Source: Micromonospora sp. M71_S20
GTDB taxonomy: Bacteria > Actinomycetota > Actinomycetes > Mycobacteriales > Micromonosporaceae
Assembly: GCF_003664255.1 (NCBI RefSeq)
Contig: NZ_RCCV01000001.1
Coordinates: 1,860,001 to 1,924,000, forward strand
DNA length: 64,000 nucleotides
Direction: 5' to 3'
Made by a program: the position numbers and the translations under genes. Positions 51,995 to 61,324 of this stretch are shown in pieces. Every line of letters starts with the position of its first letter. Position 1 is the first letter of the stretch. The notes below the pieces were generated by a model. The model was not told where the DNA came from, did not search any database, and saw only the letters and a program-made list of their open reading frames with translations.

Positions 51995-52317
51995 TTAGGC
52001 CGTTGTGATCAACGCTGAGCGTGTGTTCTCGGCGCTGCCGGTCAGCAGGGTGAACTCGTGGTCTCTCTCGCCGTCGGGCGTCATGGCGTAGCCGGAGTAC
52101 GCGCCGGTGAGCGCGGGTGGGGCGTCGTAGCGGTGTGACGTGAGATGTACGTCCAGCCGCTGTCGACCAGCCGTACGTACGCGATGCCGTGGGCCTTGGC
52201 TAGGTCTAGGACACCGCTCTGGAATCCAGTGGCGGCCACCACGAAGCCCTTGGGCGCCGGTGGACCGAAGCTTGGTGAGAAGCACCTGAAACATCGGACC
52301 GTTTGTGCGACGGGTGT
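51995..52317 (-). pseudogene. Frameshifted Mrr-like restriction endonuclease remnant
   Basis: Read on the minus strand, one frame gives FQVLLTKLRSTGAQG, then the adjacent frame continues as GFVVAATGFQSGVLDLAKAHG and IAYVRLVDSGW, then the first frame resumes as SHRYDAPPALTGAYSGYAMT. The GFQ..VLDLAKAHGIAYV run matches the C-terminal part of the Mrr-type endonuclease fold. At least two frameshifts and no N-terminal half mean a dead gene. A sequencing error could explain the shifts but not the missing first half. Confidence 0.6.
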
Positions 52318-53247
52318 TCACCACCAACGGTGCCTGACCTTGATCTCGCGTACGGGTATCTCGGAGGGGTGTAGGGGGCGTTCGACGACGGGACGGATCG
52401 TGTGGGGTGTGATGCGGTCGCGTTCGTGCTCCTCGGCGAACCGGGCGGCCTGTTCGTGTTCACCGAGGTTGTCCAGGGCCTTGAGAAGGTCGGTTACCAG
52501 GATGTCGAGGCGGTGGGTTTCGGCTTCGGCGGCGAGGAACCGTTCGTGGTGGGTGACTGCCCGGTGGCCGCACCACTGGCGTAGTAGTTCGTGACGGGGC
52601 CGGTCGTGGCGGCGGTACCAGTCGTACTCCCATTCCGCTGTCGTCGACCGGCTGTCGCGGCCGACGCGGTAGTCATCGCCGAACTTGCATTTGTGGCGGG
52701 ACAGGGCTTCCTGCTCGATCACGAGGGCGAGAACCTCAGTCGGACGGGCACGGCACGCAGCTTCGACCAGTTGAAGGGTGCCGGCCGGTGACAGGATGGT
52801 CCGGCCGTCGTGGTCGAACCATTCAGCCGAGGCGAGGATGTCGTCGACCGGGCCGCCGATGATCTGGCTCAGCCGGGCCCTGTCGCGGATGTCGGTGGCG
52901 CATGACACCGGGGACCAGAGCAGTTCGGCTACGTCATCGCTGATCAAGAGGCCGAAGATCTCCTCGACGCAGGCTTCCTCTGTGTGATCGAGGCTCAGAT
53001 CGTTGATGCGTTGCCAGTTCGCCATCAGCGCGTCGAAGGTCCCGACCTCGTTCCACGGCACCCGCAGCCGCGACCCGGGGACCTTCTCCACCCGTTCGTC
53101 GGGGTCGTCGAGAAATCTGATCTCGAGGCGGGCGCTGGTCTTCTTCGGCTCGACGGCCAGGATGCGGACGCGTTCGGACGGTGCGTGGTCCGACTGCCGG
53201 TACGCCCATTCGTCGCCGACGGTGAAGCGGGAGGGGTCGATTCTCAT
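52318..53247 (-). CDS. Unknown soluble protein, 309 aa
   Basis: The start is ATG 53247 with AAGGATGG upstream; the longer in-frame extension to 53421 is low-complexity and was rejected. The N-terminal ~70 residues (FTVGDEWAYRQSDHAP, then RVRILAVEPKKTSARLEIRF) look like a small beta-barrel. The rest is helical and rich in Arg and Glu, with HRWW at the very end. There are no membrane segments or catalytic motifs I can name. It lies between the Mrr remnant and a coiled-coil protein on the same strand. Confidence 0.55.
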   Translation of the reverse strand: MRIDPSRFTVGDEWAYRQSDHAPSERVRILAVEPKKTSARLEIRFLDDPDERVEKVPGSRLRVPWNEVGTFDALMANWQRINDLSLDHTEEACVEEIFGLLISDDVAELLWSPVSCATDIRDRARLSQIIGGPVDDILASAEWFDHDGRTILSPAGTLQLVEAACRARPTEVLALVIEQEALSRHKCKFGDDYRVGRDSRSTTAEWEYDWYRRHDRPRHELLRQWCGHRAVTHHERFLAAEAETHRLDILVTDLLKALDNLGEHEQAARFAEEHERDRITPHTIRPVVERPLHPSEIPVREIKVRHRWW

Positions 53248-53387
53248 CCAGCCATCCTTCGGGTAAGCGTCGCTTGTTGCGTGGTACCGGGTCGTGCTGG
53301 CGGTTCGCGCCGCGATGGCGGCAGGTCCCGGCGCAGGCTCGTGCGCATCCGGCCGGATTGTGGTGGCGGTTGAGGTGTGGACGCACT

Positions 53388-54923
53388 TCAGGCGCCGCGG
53401 TCGAGCAGCCCGTGGTGCCACGATTCCGGCTGTCGGCGGATGTCGGCGTGGGCCTGCCGGTCGTGATCAGGGCGGTGCTCCTTGCGTGGTCCGTGGGGGC
53501 TCCAGTCACCGAGGAACGGGCGCAGGTCGTCGGGTCCGGGTTCGGGGTTGTAGTTGATGTCAGCTAGCACGCGGGGATTGCGGATGGGGTCGATCCGGTC
53601 GGCGGCGGCCCTGCCCCACGCGACCCAGCTGGCGAGGTACCGGCCGGCGCCGGTCCGCCCCTCGGCCGCTTGTTCAAGGGCGGTGCAGAACGCGCGGATG
53701 TCAGCTGCGGTGGTCCACGCCTGGTAGGCGTTGCGGAAGGTTTCCGCGCGGATGTTCTCCGCGGCCCGGGCGCGGGCGTCGGCCATCGCGGCGTGCCATT
53801 GCGCGAGAATGGCCTCCTCCTGCCGTCTGCGCTCGGCTGCGGCTTCCTCCTGCCGCCGCCGGTGCTCGGCCTCGGCTCTCTCCCGCGCGGCTTCGGCTGC
53901 CCGCCGTTGCTGTTCGTCGGCGGTGACGCCAGTCTCGAACCCTTGGATGATCTGCGCGACGCGCTGTTCCAGACGTACGCGTGCGGTGTCGGTCCAGGTG
54001 TCCCGGTTGTCGTATCCGGCCCGGGCGATCTCCAAGCGGAGCCTGCCAGAGTCGACGACGTCGAACTCCGCGGGTTTCATCCACGGCCGCAGGCGCAGCA
54101 CCTTCAGCTCCTCGGCGGTGGGTTCGTGCGGGACCTGGTCGCGTTCCTCGGTCAGGGTGACCGTGCGTCGGACCTGCCCGGCCTGAAGGAACACCCGCGG
54201 GTGTTTCGCCTTGGTGTTGACCCCGAGCCGGTGCCCACGCCGGGCGGCCTCGCCGGCGAGCTGCCGGATCAGCAGCAACGCCCGGGGCAGTAGGTCCGAG
54301 CTGACGGTGAGGTTGGTCGGATCGGCTTCGAGGGCGCTGAACGCCAGGTGCGGGTCGGTGGTGACACGTCGGGTGTTGAGCCGGATCCGGTTCCAGTCGG
54401 TCTCGTCCGGACCGGCGTCGGTGTACAGGCGGATGACGATGTCGCCGGCGTCACGGCCAGTGTGGCGCAGGTGGTAACCCGAGGGCACAAGTCCGTGCTG
54501 CTTCGCCGCGTGAATGATCCGGCGGTACCGGGCACGCGTTCCACTGTCGGGACTCTCGATACGGACCATGCCGCCCTCGTGCTGTAGGCGGTCGAGCAGG
54601 TCGCGAGCCGATCGCCGCAGGTTCGCCGACGAAGCGCCGCCGGTGTTGTCGCCGGGTGCCGGCGTCTCGGACCGCGGGAGGGAAGCACGGTGGTCGGGAT
54701 GATCGGGATGGTGGCCATGCTCAAGGTAGAAGCGACCGGCGTCGGTCGAGCACGCCCTCCACACCCCTGCCTTGCGTGTCACCGTCACCAGGTTCCGGTC
54801 CTGGAGCGCACGTGCCGACCGGCGGTACTCGACGCCGTCCGGGCCGCTGAGGTCATCGCCGCCGTGGATCCGGCGAAGCAGGTCCATCTGCCGCTCATTG
54901 AGCGAATCCCATCGCTGCACCAC
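53388..54923 (-). CDS. Unknown protein with N-terminal wHTH and coiled coil
   Basis: The product has 511 residues; GTG 54923 (or GTG 54920) was chosen because further upstream in the frame the sequence is Cys/Ser-rich and unlike coding. An N-terminal winged-helix-like part (SLNERQMDLLRRIHGGDD, then ALQDRNLVTVTRKAG) is followed by an alpha/beta region. Residues about 340-385 form an Arg/Glu/Ala-rich coiled coil (EQQRRAAEAARERAEAEHRR). The C-terminal region is Trp-rich. The function is unknown. With the 52318-53247 gene it forms a same-strand pair separated by 140 bp. Confidence 0.55.
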   Translation of the reverse strand: MVQRWDSLNERQMDLLRRIHGGDDLSGPDGVEYRRSARALQDRNLVTVTRKAGVWRACSTDAGRFYLEHGHHPDHPDHRASLPRSETPAPGDNTGGASSANLRRSARDLLDRLQHEGGMVRIESPDSGTRARYRRIIHAAKQHGLVPSGYHLRHTGRDAGDIVIRLYTDAGPDETDWNRIRLNTRRVTTDPHLAFSALEADPTNLTVSSDLLPRALLLIRQLAGEAARRGHRLGVNTKAKHPRVFLQAGQVRRTVTLTEERDQVPHEPTAEELKVLRLRPWMKPAEFDVVDSGRLRLEIARAGYDNRDTWTDTARVRLEQRVAQIIQGFETGVTADEQQRRAAEAARERAEAEHRRRQEEAAAERRRQEEAILAQWHAAMADARARAAENIRAETFRNAYQAWTTAADIRAFCTALEQAAEGRTGAGRYLASWVAWGRAAADRIDPIRNPRVLADINYNPEPGPDDLRPFLGDWSPHGPRKEHRPDHDRQAHADIRRQPESWHHGLLDRGA

Positions 54924-55297
54924 CCGACAGTAAGGGGCACGGCATACTCGATGGGAGCTGGACCGGCTGTATGTGGCATCCCGGTCCGAACAACGGACCG
55001 AACCAGCACGCTTCGCCTGGTCCTGCCCGAGGCCCCTCACACCTGCGGACAGCACAACGTCCGCACATCCGGTGGAGACGGCTGACACGAAGTGTCAAAC
55101 CTCGGACATTCATCGTGCGGATCCACGCCCTAAGGCCCTGTATCACATGAAGAGCTGATACTTGGGTTGACGGGGGCGGGGCCGCAATACCGGTGACTAA
55201 ATGATTGAGCTACGGCATGACCGCCACCCGAGCAGGCAGTACCGGCCGGCAAATCACTAGCCGGTGCCGGTCCTCCAGTTTCTCGAAGTAGGCGTTG
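54924..55297. other. 374-bp gap, no gene seen
   Basis: The stretch between the coiled-coil protein (-) and the end of the OLD-like gene (-) has no supported gene and no strong hairpin. It presumably holds the promoter for 53388-54923. Confidence 0.4.
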
Positions 55298-57658
55298 CTA
55301 GGGCTTTTGAACCTCGTTGACCTCTCGGTACGCCAGCGCCTCGAGCGCGTCGCGGAAGGCACCGAAGTCGCTGATTGGCTCGGTAGGGTCTTCATCGAGC
55401 TCGAAGTCGCGCCGCATCGTCCGAATCTGGCTCTTCAGCGCCTCCGCATCGACCGAGTTGTCCAGAGCGGCCTCGATGTCCTCGAGAAGCAACAAGCCCT
55501 GTTCCTTGCTGGCGTTGGTGGGGTGATCCAGCAGGAATGACCGCTTAATGCGCTTGATCTTGGAGCTCGTCTTCTCCGTGGTCATCTGTCGCATGGCTTG
55601 GCGCTGCCTGCGGCCGAGCTCCCGGAACAGGACCCGGAAGTTGGCGTCCAAAACTTCGGCCGCGCCGGTGAGAGTCTCATCTTCCCGCACCGAGTCCAGG
55701 ACACTGCGAGCGAAGCCGACCTTATCCAGATGGAATCCCTCGAGCTTCGTCTTGGCTGCGCGCTCGAGCGCCTCGTGGGTTCCCGAGCAATCCTCGAAGC
55801 TCACGTCCTTTGGCTTGAGGGTGCCTAGCTTGGCCGACTCTAAGGGGTCGAGGAACTCGCTCGCGTATCGCTTGACGGCTGCGATGCAGATCGGAAGTGG
55901 AATGAGGTCTTCGATGGCAACGACGCCGCCAGGGCGAGTGCTGACCAGAGCATCAGTTGGAAGCTCACCTAACTGCAGAATGAACTTCGCGTCGATCACA
56001 GGCTTACCATTCGGGCCCTTCCTCAGCGACTTCACCGCTTGATCGCCGGAGGTGTCGCTGTCGAGCAGGACGATCACGGCGGGCCGGTCAACGTCGCGTC
56101 CCCTCGCGAGATACACCAGGTAAGGGATGTGCGGCGCAGACCCGGCGGGCACAAGCGTCACTGTGTTCAGGTCTAGGTTGTCGGTCGACGGGGCTTCTTG
56201 CCGACGCAACCGCGTGGACATCCCGGCCAGCATGACCTGATCGGACATGCCCTCCAGCATCAAGTTGCAGTTGCTGATGAAGGTGGTCTCGGCCACGAAC
56301 CCGCCGAACGCCGAGCGCAGCGGTTCGTAGTGATTACGGGCAGCGTTGCGCACCACGCGGGTGCCCTCGTCGCCTTCACCCTTCTCCAAGACACGGATAC
56401 GCTCACCGTGGTTCTTGTCGATTAGGAATGGGGAGTGTGTGACGTAAACGACCTGGCAGGAGGATCGCGTTGGTTCCTGCGGATCGGCGAAGTCTTCGAA
56501 GATTCGCAGCAGGTCTTGCTGGCCGGTGCTGGACAGATAGGCGTCCGGTTCGTCCATAAGCAGCACCTCGCGAGCGCCCGACTTGGGTGGCTCATGGGCG
56601 AGGTACTGCACGAAGTAGCTGAGAAAGTACTTCAGACCTCCACTGCGTTCGTCTGCGGAGTACTCCGTGCCGGTCCGATCACGAATGGTGAACACCAAAT
56701 CTTGGTCGCGTAGAGTCACCAAGAGCTGGAAGTGCAAGTCCTGAGACCACCACTTCGGAAAGTTGAGCGCTGCGGAGAGCCCGCGGTTAATCCGCTCTAC
56801 GATCCCGTTCGCGAATCCGTCCTTACCTTCCTCAACGGCGTTGAGGAGTTCCTGGAAGGCGGTCCGATCGATCCGAGCGACCTTGAGCAACAGGTCATCC
56901 GCGAGTGCGAGCTGCTTGTCGTGCTCGGCGTTCTGGGTGCTCGCGCTAGAGAACGTGCTCAGGAGCGTCGGCGTAGCCGCCGTGACGCCCTCGGCCGAGC
57001 CGAACCACGACTGTGCGTTCTCGAGGATTGTGTTCACCAAGCCCAAGCGGGTCTTACGAGGACTCGTCTGCAGTGATCGCTCGGCCGCCGCCAGGTATTT
57101 GATCGGCACGCTCTGCGGCAGCGCGACTGTTGCATCAATCTCGAACCACTGCGGCATGAGCGCTTCGAGGGCCTTCTTGTCCTTGATGGGATGCTTGGTC
57201 CAGTCCTCGCCCTGCCGGACGTAGACGACTGGGTCCTTCCCGCCGACGCGGAACATGGAGAAGCTCTCGGTGTCATCGTCGAGCTTCACCTTGCATGCCT
57301 TCCCCAGCATCTCGAGATCGTTGAGGTCCAGCTGTTTGAACTCAAGCCCAAAGTCGGGGAACGCCATGGCCCTGTTTACCGCGAAGAACTGGGAGTAGCG
57401 GCAGAAGTCGCCCCGCTGTATGCCTTTCCCGGTCAGCCCGTGCTTGATCGCCGACAGCAACTGGCTCTTGCCTGACTCGTTCGCGCCCACCACGGTGGTC
57501 ACGTCCCGCTCGAGTGGCACCTTGACGAACGGATACTGCAGCCCGTCCGGCTCCAGCACATCCCACGGGTCTGGGGCGAATTCGCGGTGCGCCTTGCGGA
57601 GATAGTCGAAGTTGAACGAGCGGAAGAAGCGGATGTATACCGCGGAGATGTACATCAT
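55298..57658 (-). CDS. OLD-family ATPase with TOPRIM nuclease domain
   Basis: The product has 786 residues; the start is ATG 57658 (or 57655), because the in-frame extension to 57787 is Cys/Arg-rich. The N-terminal SMC/RecF-like ATPase has Walker A GANESGKS (58-65) and a LLMDEPDAYLS Walker B/D-loop near residue 405. The TOPRIM domain shows LMLEGMSDQ with its catalytic Glu (about 505) and LLDSDTSGD with the paired Asp (about 560). OLD nucleases cut DNA and act in phage exclusion. No UvrD-like helicase (GajB) follows, so Gabija is not supported; this is a stand-alone OLD-type defence nuclease. Confidence 0.82.
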   Translation of the reverse strand: MMYISAVYIRFFRSFNFDYLRKAHREFAPDPWDVLEPDGLQYPFVKVPLERDVTTVVGANESGKSQLLSAIKHGLTGKGIQRGDFCRYSQFFAVNRAMAFPDFGLEFKQLDLNDLEMLGKACKVKLDDDTESFSMFRVGGKDPVVYVRQGEDWTKHPIKDKKALEALMPQWFEIDATVALPQSVPIKYLAAAERSLQTSPRKTRLGLVNTILENAQSWFGSAEGVTAATPTLLSTFSSASTQNAEHDKQLALADDLLLKVARIDRTAFQELLNAVEEGKDGFANGIVERINRGLSAALNFPKWWSQDLHFQLLVTLRDQDLVFTIRDRTGTEYSADERSGGLKYFLSYFVQYLAHEPPKSGAREVLLMDEPDAYLSSTGQQDLLRIFEDFADPQEPTRSSCQVVYVTHSPFLIDKNHGERIRVLEKGEGDEGTRVVRNAARNHYEPLRSAFGGFVAETTFISNCNLMLEGMSDQVMLAGMSTRLRRQEAPSTDNLDLNTVTLVPAGSAPHIPYLVYLARGRDVDRPAVIVLLDSDTSGDQAVKSLRKGPNGKPVIDAKFILQLGELPTDALVSTRPGGVVAIEDLIPLPICIAAVKRYASEFLDPLESAKLGTLKPKDVSFEDCSGTHEALERAAKTKLEGFHLDKVGFARSVLDSVREDETLTGAAEVLDANFRVLFRELGRRQRQAMRQMTTEKTSSKIKRIKRSFLLDHPTNASKEQGLLLLEDIEAALDNSVDAEALKSQIRTMRRDFELDEDPTEPISDFGAFRDALEALAYREVNEVQKP

Positions 57659-57854
57659 GCCCACTTTCGGCTCGAGGCGATCAGCAGCGCGGAGCCATGC
57701 TACTGCCCAGGTGCGACAACATCTGCCCGCCAGACACCTTGAGTCGAGTTCTGCAGTACGTTCTGGGAGAGCCGTACGCCCCTGCACGCGCCGTCGGTGT
57801 CGGCGGCACCAGCACGCCGGCCCGGCTCGGCAGGGATGTCCTCAATCGGAGTCT

Positions 57855-59060
57855 CTATGCGAGTTCGCATGACGCCAGCTCTGCTGATCTTGGTTGTTTG
57901 GGCTGGTAGGGGGCCTTGTCGCGGATGCAGGCCCAGAGGACGTTGAGGCGTTGTCTGGACAGGGCGGCGGTGGCTTGGCGGTGGGTCTTTCCTTCGGCTC
58001 GTTTCTTGTCGTAGTAGGCGCGTGATCGTGGGCAGTGGGTCAGGGCGGTGAAGCTGGACATGCTGAACACCCGACGTAGCCCGCGGTGGTAACGGTGGGG
58101 CCGGACCTGGTGGCCTTGGCGGCGTCCGGAGTCGCGGGAGATCGGCGCGAGCCCGGCGTACGCGGCGAGTGCCGCGGGGCTGGGGTAGGTGGTGAGGGTG
58201 CCGGCGTGAGCGAGGAACTCGGCGGCGAGGGTGCTGCCGATTCCGGGCAGGCTGGTGACGATCTCTCCCAACTCGTGCTCGGCGACAGCCACGGCGATGC
58301 TTTCCTCGATGGCGGTGATCCGCTCGCTGACCGCTTCCAGGTCGGCGGCCATCTGCGCCACGATCGAGGCCGCAGTAGCCTCCCCCGCGACGGCAACGGT
58401 CTGCGTCCGTGCGGCGGTGAGGACCTTGGCGGTGAGTGCCTTGGCGGCCCGCACGCCGTGCTGGCGCAGGTAGGCCAGGATGCGGGCTTCACCGGCGCGG
58501 CGCAGCCCGCCAGGGGTCTGCCACTGCGCGAGGAGCCGCAGTGCGCCCCTGCTGCGCAGGTTCAGCGCCTTCTCCAGGGCGGGGCTGATCATGGTCAGGA
58601 GGTCCTGGATACGGGCGGTGATGCGGACCCGGTCGGCGACCAGGTCGAGGCGGCGGGAGACGAGCAGCTTCAACTGCTGCTGCACCCCGTCCGCGAGGGT
58701 GAGGGTCGGCAGGTCGCCACGCATACGCAGGGTCTGGGCGATGACGTAGGCGTCGTGGGCGTCGGTCTTGCGTTCGCCGTGGAACGCCTCCGCCATCCGG
58801 GAGGTGACCGTGCCGCTGACGTGGCACACGTCCGCGCCCCGGTCGAACAGGACCGCCAGCAACAGTGACGCGGGTCCGCCGCGCAGGTCGACGGCCCAGC
58901 GGAGTGGCTTGCGGCGTTTGCCGAGCCGCCCGGCGATGCCGGAGATGGATTGTTGGTCGTTCGGGATCTTCTCGGACATCACCACGGTGCCGTCGTCGTC
59001 GACGACGCATACGTGGTGGTGGGTCTTGCCGACGTCGACGCCGGCCCACAGGCTGCCCAT
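57855..59060 (-). CDS. IS110-family transposase
   Basis: The product has 401 residues from ATG 59060. The N-terminal RuvC-like DEDD domain has GVDVGKTHHH (about 7-16, Asp 9) and HGERKTDAHDAYVIA (about 94-108). The C-terminal Tnp_20 domain has SLPGIGSTLAAEF (about 270-282) and LAAYAGLAPISRDSG with the serine used in recombination. IS110 transposases are guided by a bridge RNA from a non-coding end of the element, so the ~240 bp upstream of the start deserve attention. The gene appears intact. It has interrupted the neighbourhood of an MFS gene. Confidence 0.9.
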   Translation of the reverse strand: MGSLWAGVDVGKTHHHVCVVDDDGTVVMSEKIPNDQQSISGIAGRLGKRRKPLRWAVDLRGGPASLLLAVLFDRGADVCHVSGTVTSRMAEAFHGERKTDAHDAYVIAQTLRMRGDLPTLTLADGVQQQLKLLVSRRLDLVADRVRITARIQDLLTMISPALEKALNLRSRGALRLLAQWQTPGGLRRAGEARILAYLRQHGVRAAKALTAKVLTAARTQTVAVAGEATAASIVAQMAADLEAVSERITAIEESIAVAVAEHELGEIVTSLPGIGSTLAAEFLAHAGTLTTYPSPAALAAYAGLAPISRDSGRRQGHQVRPHRYHRGLRRVFSMSSFTALTHCPRSRAYYDKKRAEGKTHRQATAALSRQRLNVLWACIRDKAPYQPKQPRSAELASCELA

Positions 59061-59300
59061 CGGGCATCACCCTTTTCGCTCGTGCTGGTCAGGGGCGTGG
59101 ACCCGCCGCGGTTCAGTAACCACAACTTCGGAAAGGGCGATCGGTCGCAAGTCTCCATCCAGTGCTGATACAGCGGTCATCAGCGAGGGCCGGGGCGTCC
59201 TACTCCTAGCTGGCCATGACATCGGCAGCACACACCCAGACAGTCACCCGACCCACCGGGTCCACCCCAGCAAACGACATGGTTCGATGTCCGGTTGCGG
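59061..59300 (-). mobile_element. IS110 non-coding end, candidate bridge-RNA locus
   Basis: The region upstream of the transposase start has no gene on the minus strand. In the IS110 group the bridge RNA is encoded between the left end and the transposase start. IS110 lacks terminal inverted repeats, so I cannot fix the exact element end; the outer limit given is a guess bounded by the MFS fragment. No bridge-RNA fold was verified. Confidence 0.4.
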
Positions 59301-59439
59301 GTCCCGACGGCGAATCATGTGTCAGGTGTCGAGGCCTGCGAGATTGAGGCGTTCGAGGAGGCTGGGCTTGGAACTGGCCGTACGTGCTGGCCGACCCCGA
59401 GCAAGCCCTCACCTGGCATGCCGGGGGGTCACAGGCGCC

Positions 59440-59678
59440 ATCCTCACAGCGCTACCCCATCCGCTTTTTCCCGCCGGCTGGTCACCGCGAACGCGATCGG
59501 CGGCACGGCGGGGTCGGTGGCGTACTCGCTCGGGTCGGGCTGCGCCCTGCTCCTGCTGCAGACGGTCTCCCCGGCCGGGGCCACCGATTACGCCTGGATC
59601 GCCCTGCTCGCGCCGGTCGGCTACCTTGCGTCCGCCGCGCTGGCCCGGGTTCTCCTTCGCGAGCAGGGCTGGCCCTGA
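59440..59678 (+). pseudogene. Fragment of an MFS transporter
   Basis: The open frame reads RRLVTANAIGGTAGSVAYSL, then LLLLQTVSP and APVGYLASAALARVLLREQ, which fits two adjacent membrane helices of an MFS transporter (the 'L..ANAI.GT..SVA' pattern). It lacks all other helices: upstream runs into the IS110 flank, and downstream stops after GWP. It is probably a remnant truncated when the IS110 element inserted or by later deletion. Confidence 0.55.
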
Positions 59679-59988
59679 CCAGGCACTGCCGCATCGGCTC
59701 GGGATCGCCGGGAGGCGGTGGTGCGTGGCGCGGTCGACGGGGGACGGCGCCTCGGGCGGGCGGTGCCGCGTGCACGTGGGGAACCTGGCGTTCGATCTCG
59801 CCCCACACCTGGTCGCCGGCCAGCGTCCGGTGGTCGTCCTTCCGGCGCCGTTCGTCGCTGACGGTGGGGGGACGGCCGCCGGCGCGGCGCCCGGTGGGTG
59901 GGGCTGCCGCGCCGGCTTGATCCGCATTCGGAGATACCCCCTACCCCGGCGGATCGCCTTCGTGCTGATGGTCGTCAGCGGTGGGTGT
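59679..59988. other. 310-bp gap, no gene seen
   Basis: Between the MFS fragment and the anchor-M gene, the open frames are Arg/Pro/Ser-rich and look non-coding on both strands. No hairpin stands out. It may contain further transporter or IS debris. Confidence 0.4.
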
Positions 59989-60642
59989 TCAGGCGAGCAC
60001 CTCGAAGGTGAAGGTCTTCGCGCCGGAGGTGATGGTGCTGCCGTTGGAGGCGAGGACGCCGGTCACCTCGAAGGTGACGGCGTAGGTGCCGGCGGCGTCG
60101 AAGGCCCAGTTGGCGTGGGCGTGGACGTTTCGGTTGACGTTGAGGCTGTCGGGCAGGCCGTTGCCGCTGTCGAACAGCACGGTCGGCGTGCCGCTGGAGA
60201 CGGTGTAGACGCTGAACCCGGCGGGTCCGGTGACGTTGGTGAGTTTGAAGGTGACGCGGTTGTTCTGGAAGATCCCGGTGGGCACTTCGAGGGTGTTCCA
60301 GCCGGGCCAGAGCAGGCCGGTGGTGTTGGACTGGGGCAGGATCCATGCCTGGCCGCCGGTGCCGAGGAAGGACCAGGCCGAGCCGGTGGGCACGGTGGTC
60401 TTGGCGGTGGAGGGGACACGGAAGAGGACGTCGGCGGGGTTACGTTCGACGTCGGTGGTGCCGGTGTAGTCCATGACGGTGACGCTGAGGGCACCCGCGG
60501 CGTAGTCGACATCGATGACGTCGACATGTCCGCTGGAGAGGGTGACCGAGGCCGCTTGTGCGGGACTGGCGGTTCCCGCGAGCAGGGCGGCGGTGACGGC
60601 GAGGCCGGCGAGGACACGACGGGGCGTACGCATGGTCATCAC
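59989..60642 (-). CDS. Secreted choice-of-anchor M domain protein
   Basis: The product has 217 residues; GTG 60642 overlaps the upstream stop, and ATG 60639 is also possible. A signal peptide (RRVLAGLAVTAALLAGTASP, cleavage near AQA-AS, about residue 31) precedes a single domain with GHVDVIDVDYAAGALSV, WILPQSNTTGLLWPGWNT and HAHANWAFDAAGTYAV blocks. These are the hallmarks of the actinobacterial surface-anchored protein domain. The HAHANW block may bind metal. The C-terminus has no LPxTG or membrane anchor. It is co-transcribed with the next upstream gene and linked to the neighbouring ABC transporter. Confidence 0.85.
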   Translation of the reverse strand: MMTMRTPRRVLAGLAVTAALLAGTASPAQAASVTLSSGHVDVIDVDYAAGALSVTVMDYTGTTDVERNPADVLFRVPSTAKTTVPTGSAWSFLGTGGQAWILPQSNTTGLLWPGWNTLEVPTGIFQNNRVTFKLTNVTGPAGFSVYTVSSGTPTVLFDSGNGLPDSLNVNRNVHAHANWAFDAAGTYAVTFEVTGVLASNGSTITSGAKTFTFEVLA

Positions 60643-61286
60643 GCCCTTACCGCGATGCGCAGGGTGGTGGGGTCGGAGGTCACCTGCTGGCCGTTGGCGA
60701 GGGTGCCGGTGGCGCGGAAGGTGACGCGGTAGATGCCGGCGGCGTCGAAGGCCCAGTTGGCGTGCAGGTGGTCGCCGGCCGTGAGGGTCAGCGCGTCGGG
60801 CAGGCCGTCGCCGCTGTCGGCGAGAACCACCGGCTGGCCGACGACGTTCTCGGTGTAGATGGCCAGTTGGCCGGGGCCGCTGACCGACTGCACGTTCAGG
60901 GTCAGCTGGTCACCCGCGAAAGTGCCGGCCTCGATCTCCTCGGCGGCGATGCCGGGCCAGATGAAGTTGGTGTTCTGGATCTCGGGCAGGACCCACACCT
61001 TCGATACCCCGGGGGTGCCAAGGAAGCCGAAGGCGGGGTCGTTGGGCACGGTGATCTTGGCCTGGCGCTTGACGATGATGGCGACGTCGCCAGCGGCGTA
61101 CTCGACGTCGTTGTCCTCGTCGTGGACGCCGATCTCTAGCGCGCCTGCTTCGTAGGCGATGTCGACGAGGTCGATGTGTCCGGTGCTGAACACGACGGTG
61201 GTCGTGGCCTGCGCGGGCGCGGCGGAGGCGACGAGCCCGGCGGTGACCGCTGCCGTCGCGAGCAGCATGCGGAGGGAAGGACGCAC
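60639..61286 (-). CDS. Secreted choice-of-anchor M domain protein
   Basis: The product has 215 residues from GTG 61286, with GAGAGGAG 8 bases upstream. A signal peptide (LRMLLATAAVTAGLVASAAP, cleavage near AQA-TT) is followed by the same domain: FSTGHIDLVDIAYEAGALEI, KVWVLPEIQNTNFIWPG and HLHANWAFDAAGIYRV. Like its neighbour it lacks a visible cell-wall anchor. A Zur-like palindrome lies 39 bp upstream of the start, suggesting zinc-controlled expression of this gene pair. The two proteins are paralogues in tandem. Confidence 0.85.
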   Translation of the reverse strand: MRPSLRMLLATAAVTAGLVASAAPAQATTTVVFSTGHIDLVDIAYEAGALEIGVHDEDNDVEYAAGDVAIIVKRQAKITVPNDPAFGFLGTPGVSKVWVLPEIQNTNFIWPGIAAEEIEAGTFAGDQLTLNVQSVSGPGQLAIYTENVVGQPVVLADSGDGLPDALTLTAGDHLHANWAFDAAGIYRVTFRATGTLANGQQVTSDPTTLRIAVRA

Positions 61287-61324
61287 GTGGAACTCCTCTC
61301 CCGGATCCCCAGTGGACCGGTTGT

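Noticed and set aside
55298..57658. Gabija system
   Set aside because: The OLD-like protein has no adjacent UvrD-family helicase gene.
58768..60732. 654-residue open frame on the + strand
   Set aside because: It is antisense to the intact IS110 transposase and runs into antisense of an anchor-M gene; its composition is Arg/Ser- and Gly-rich with no motifs.
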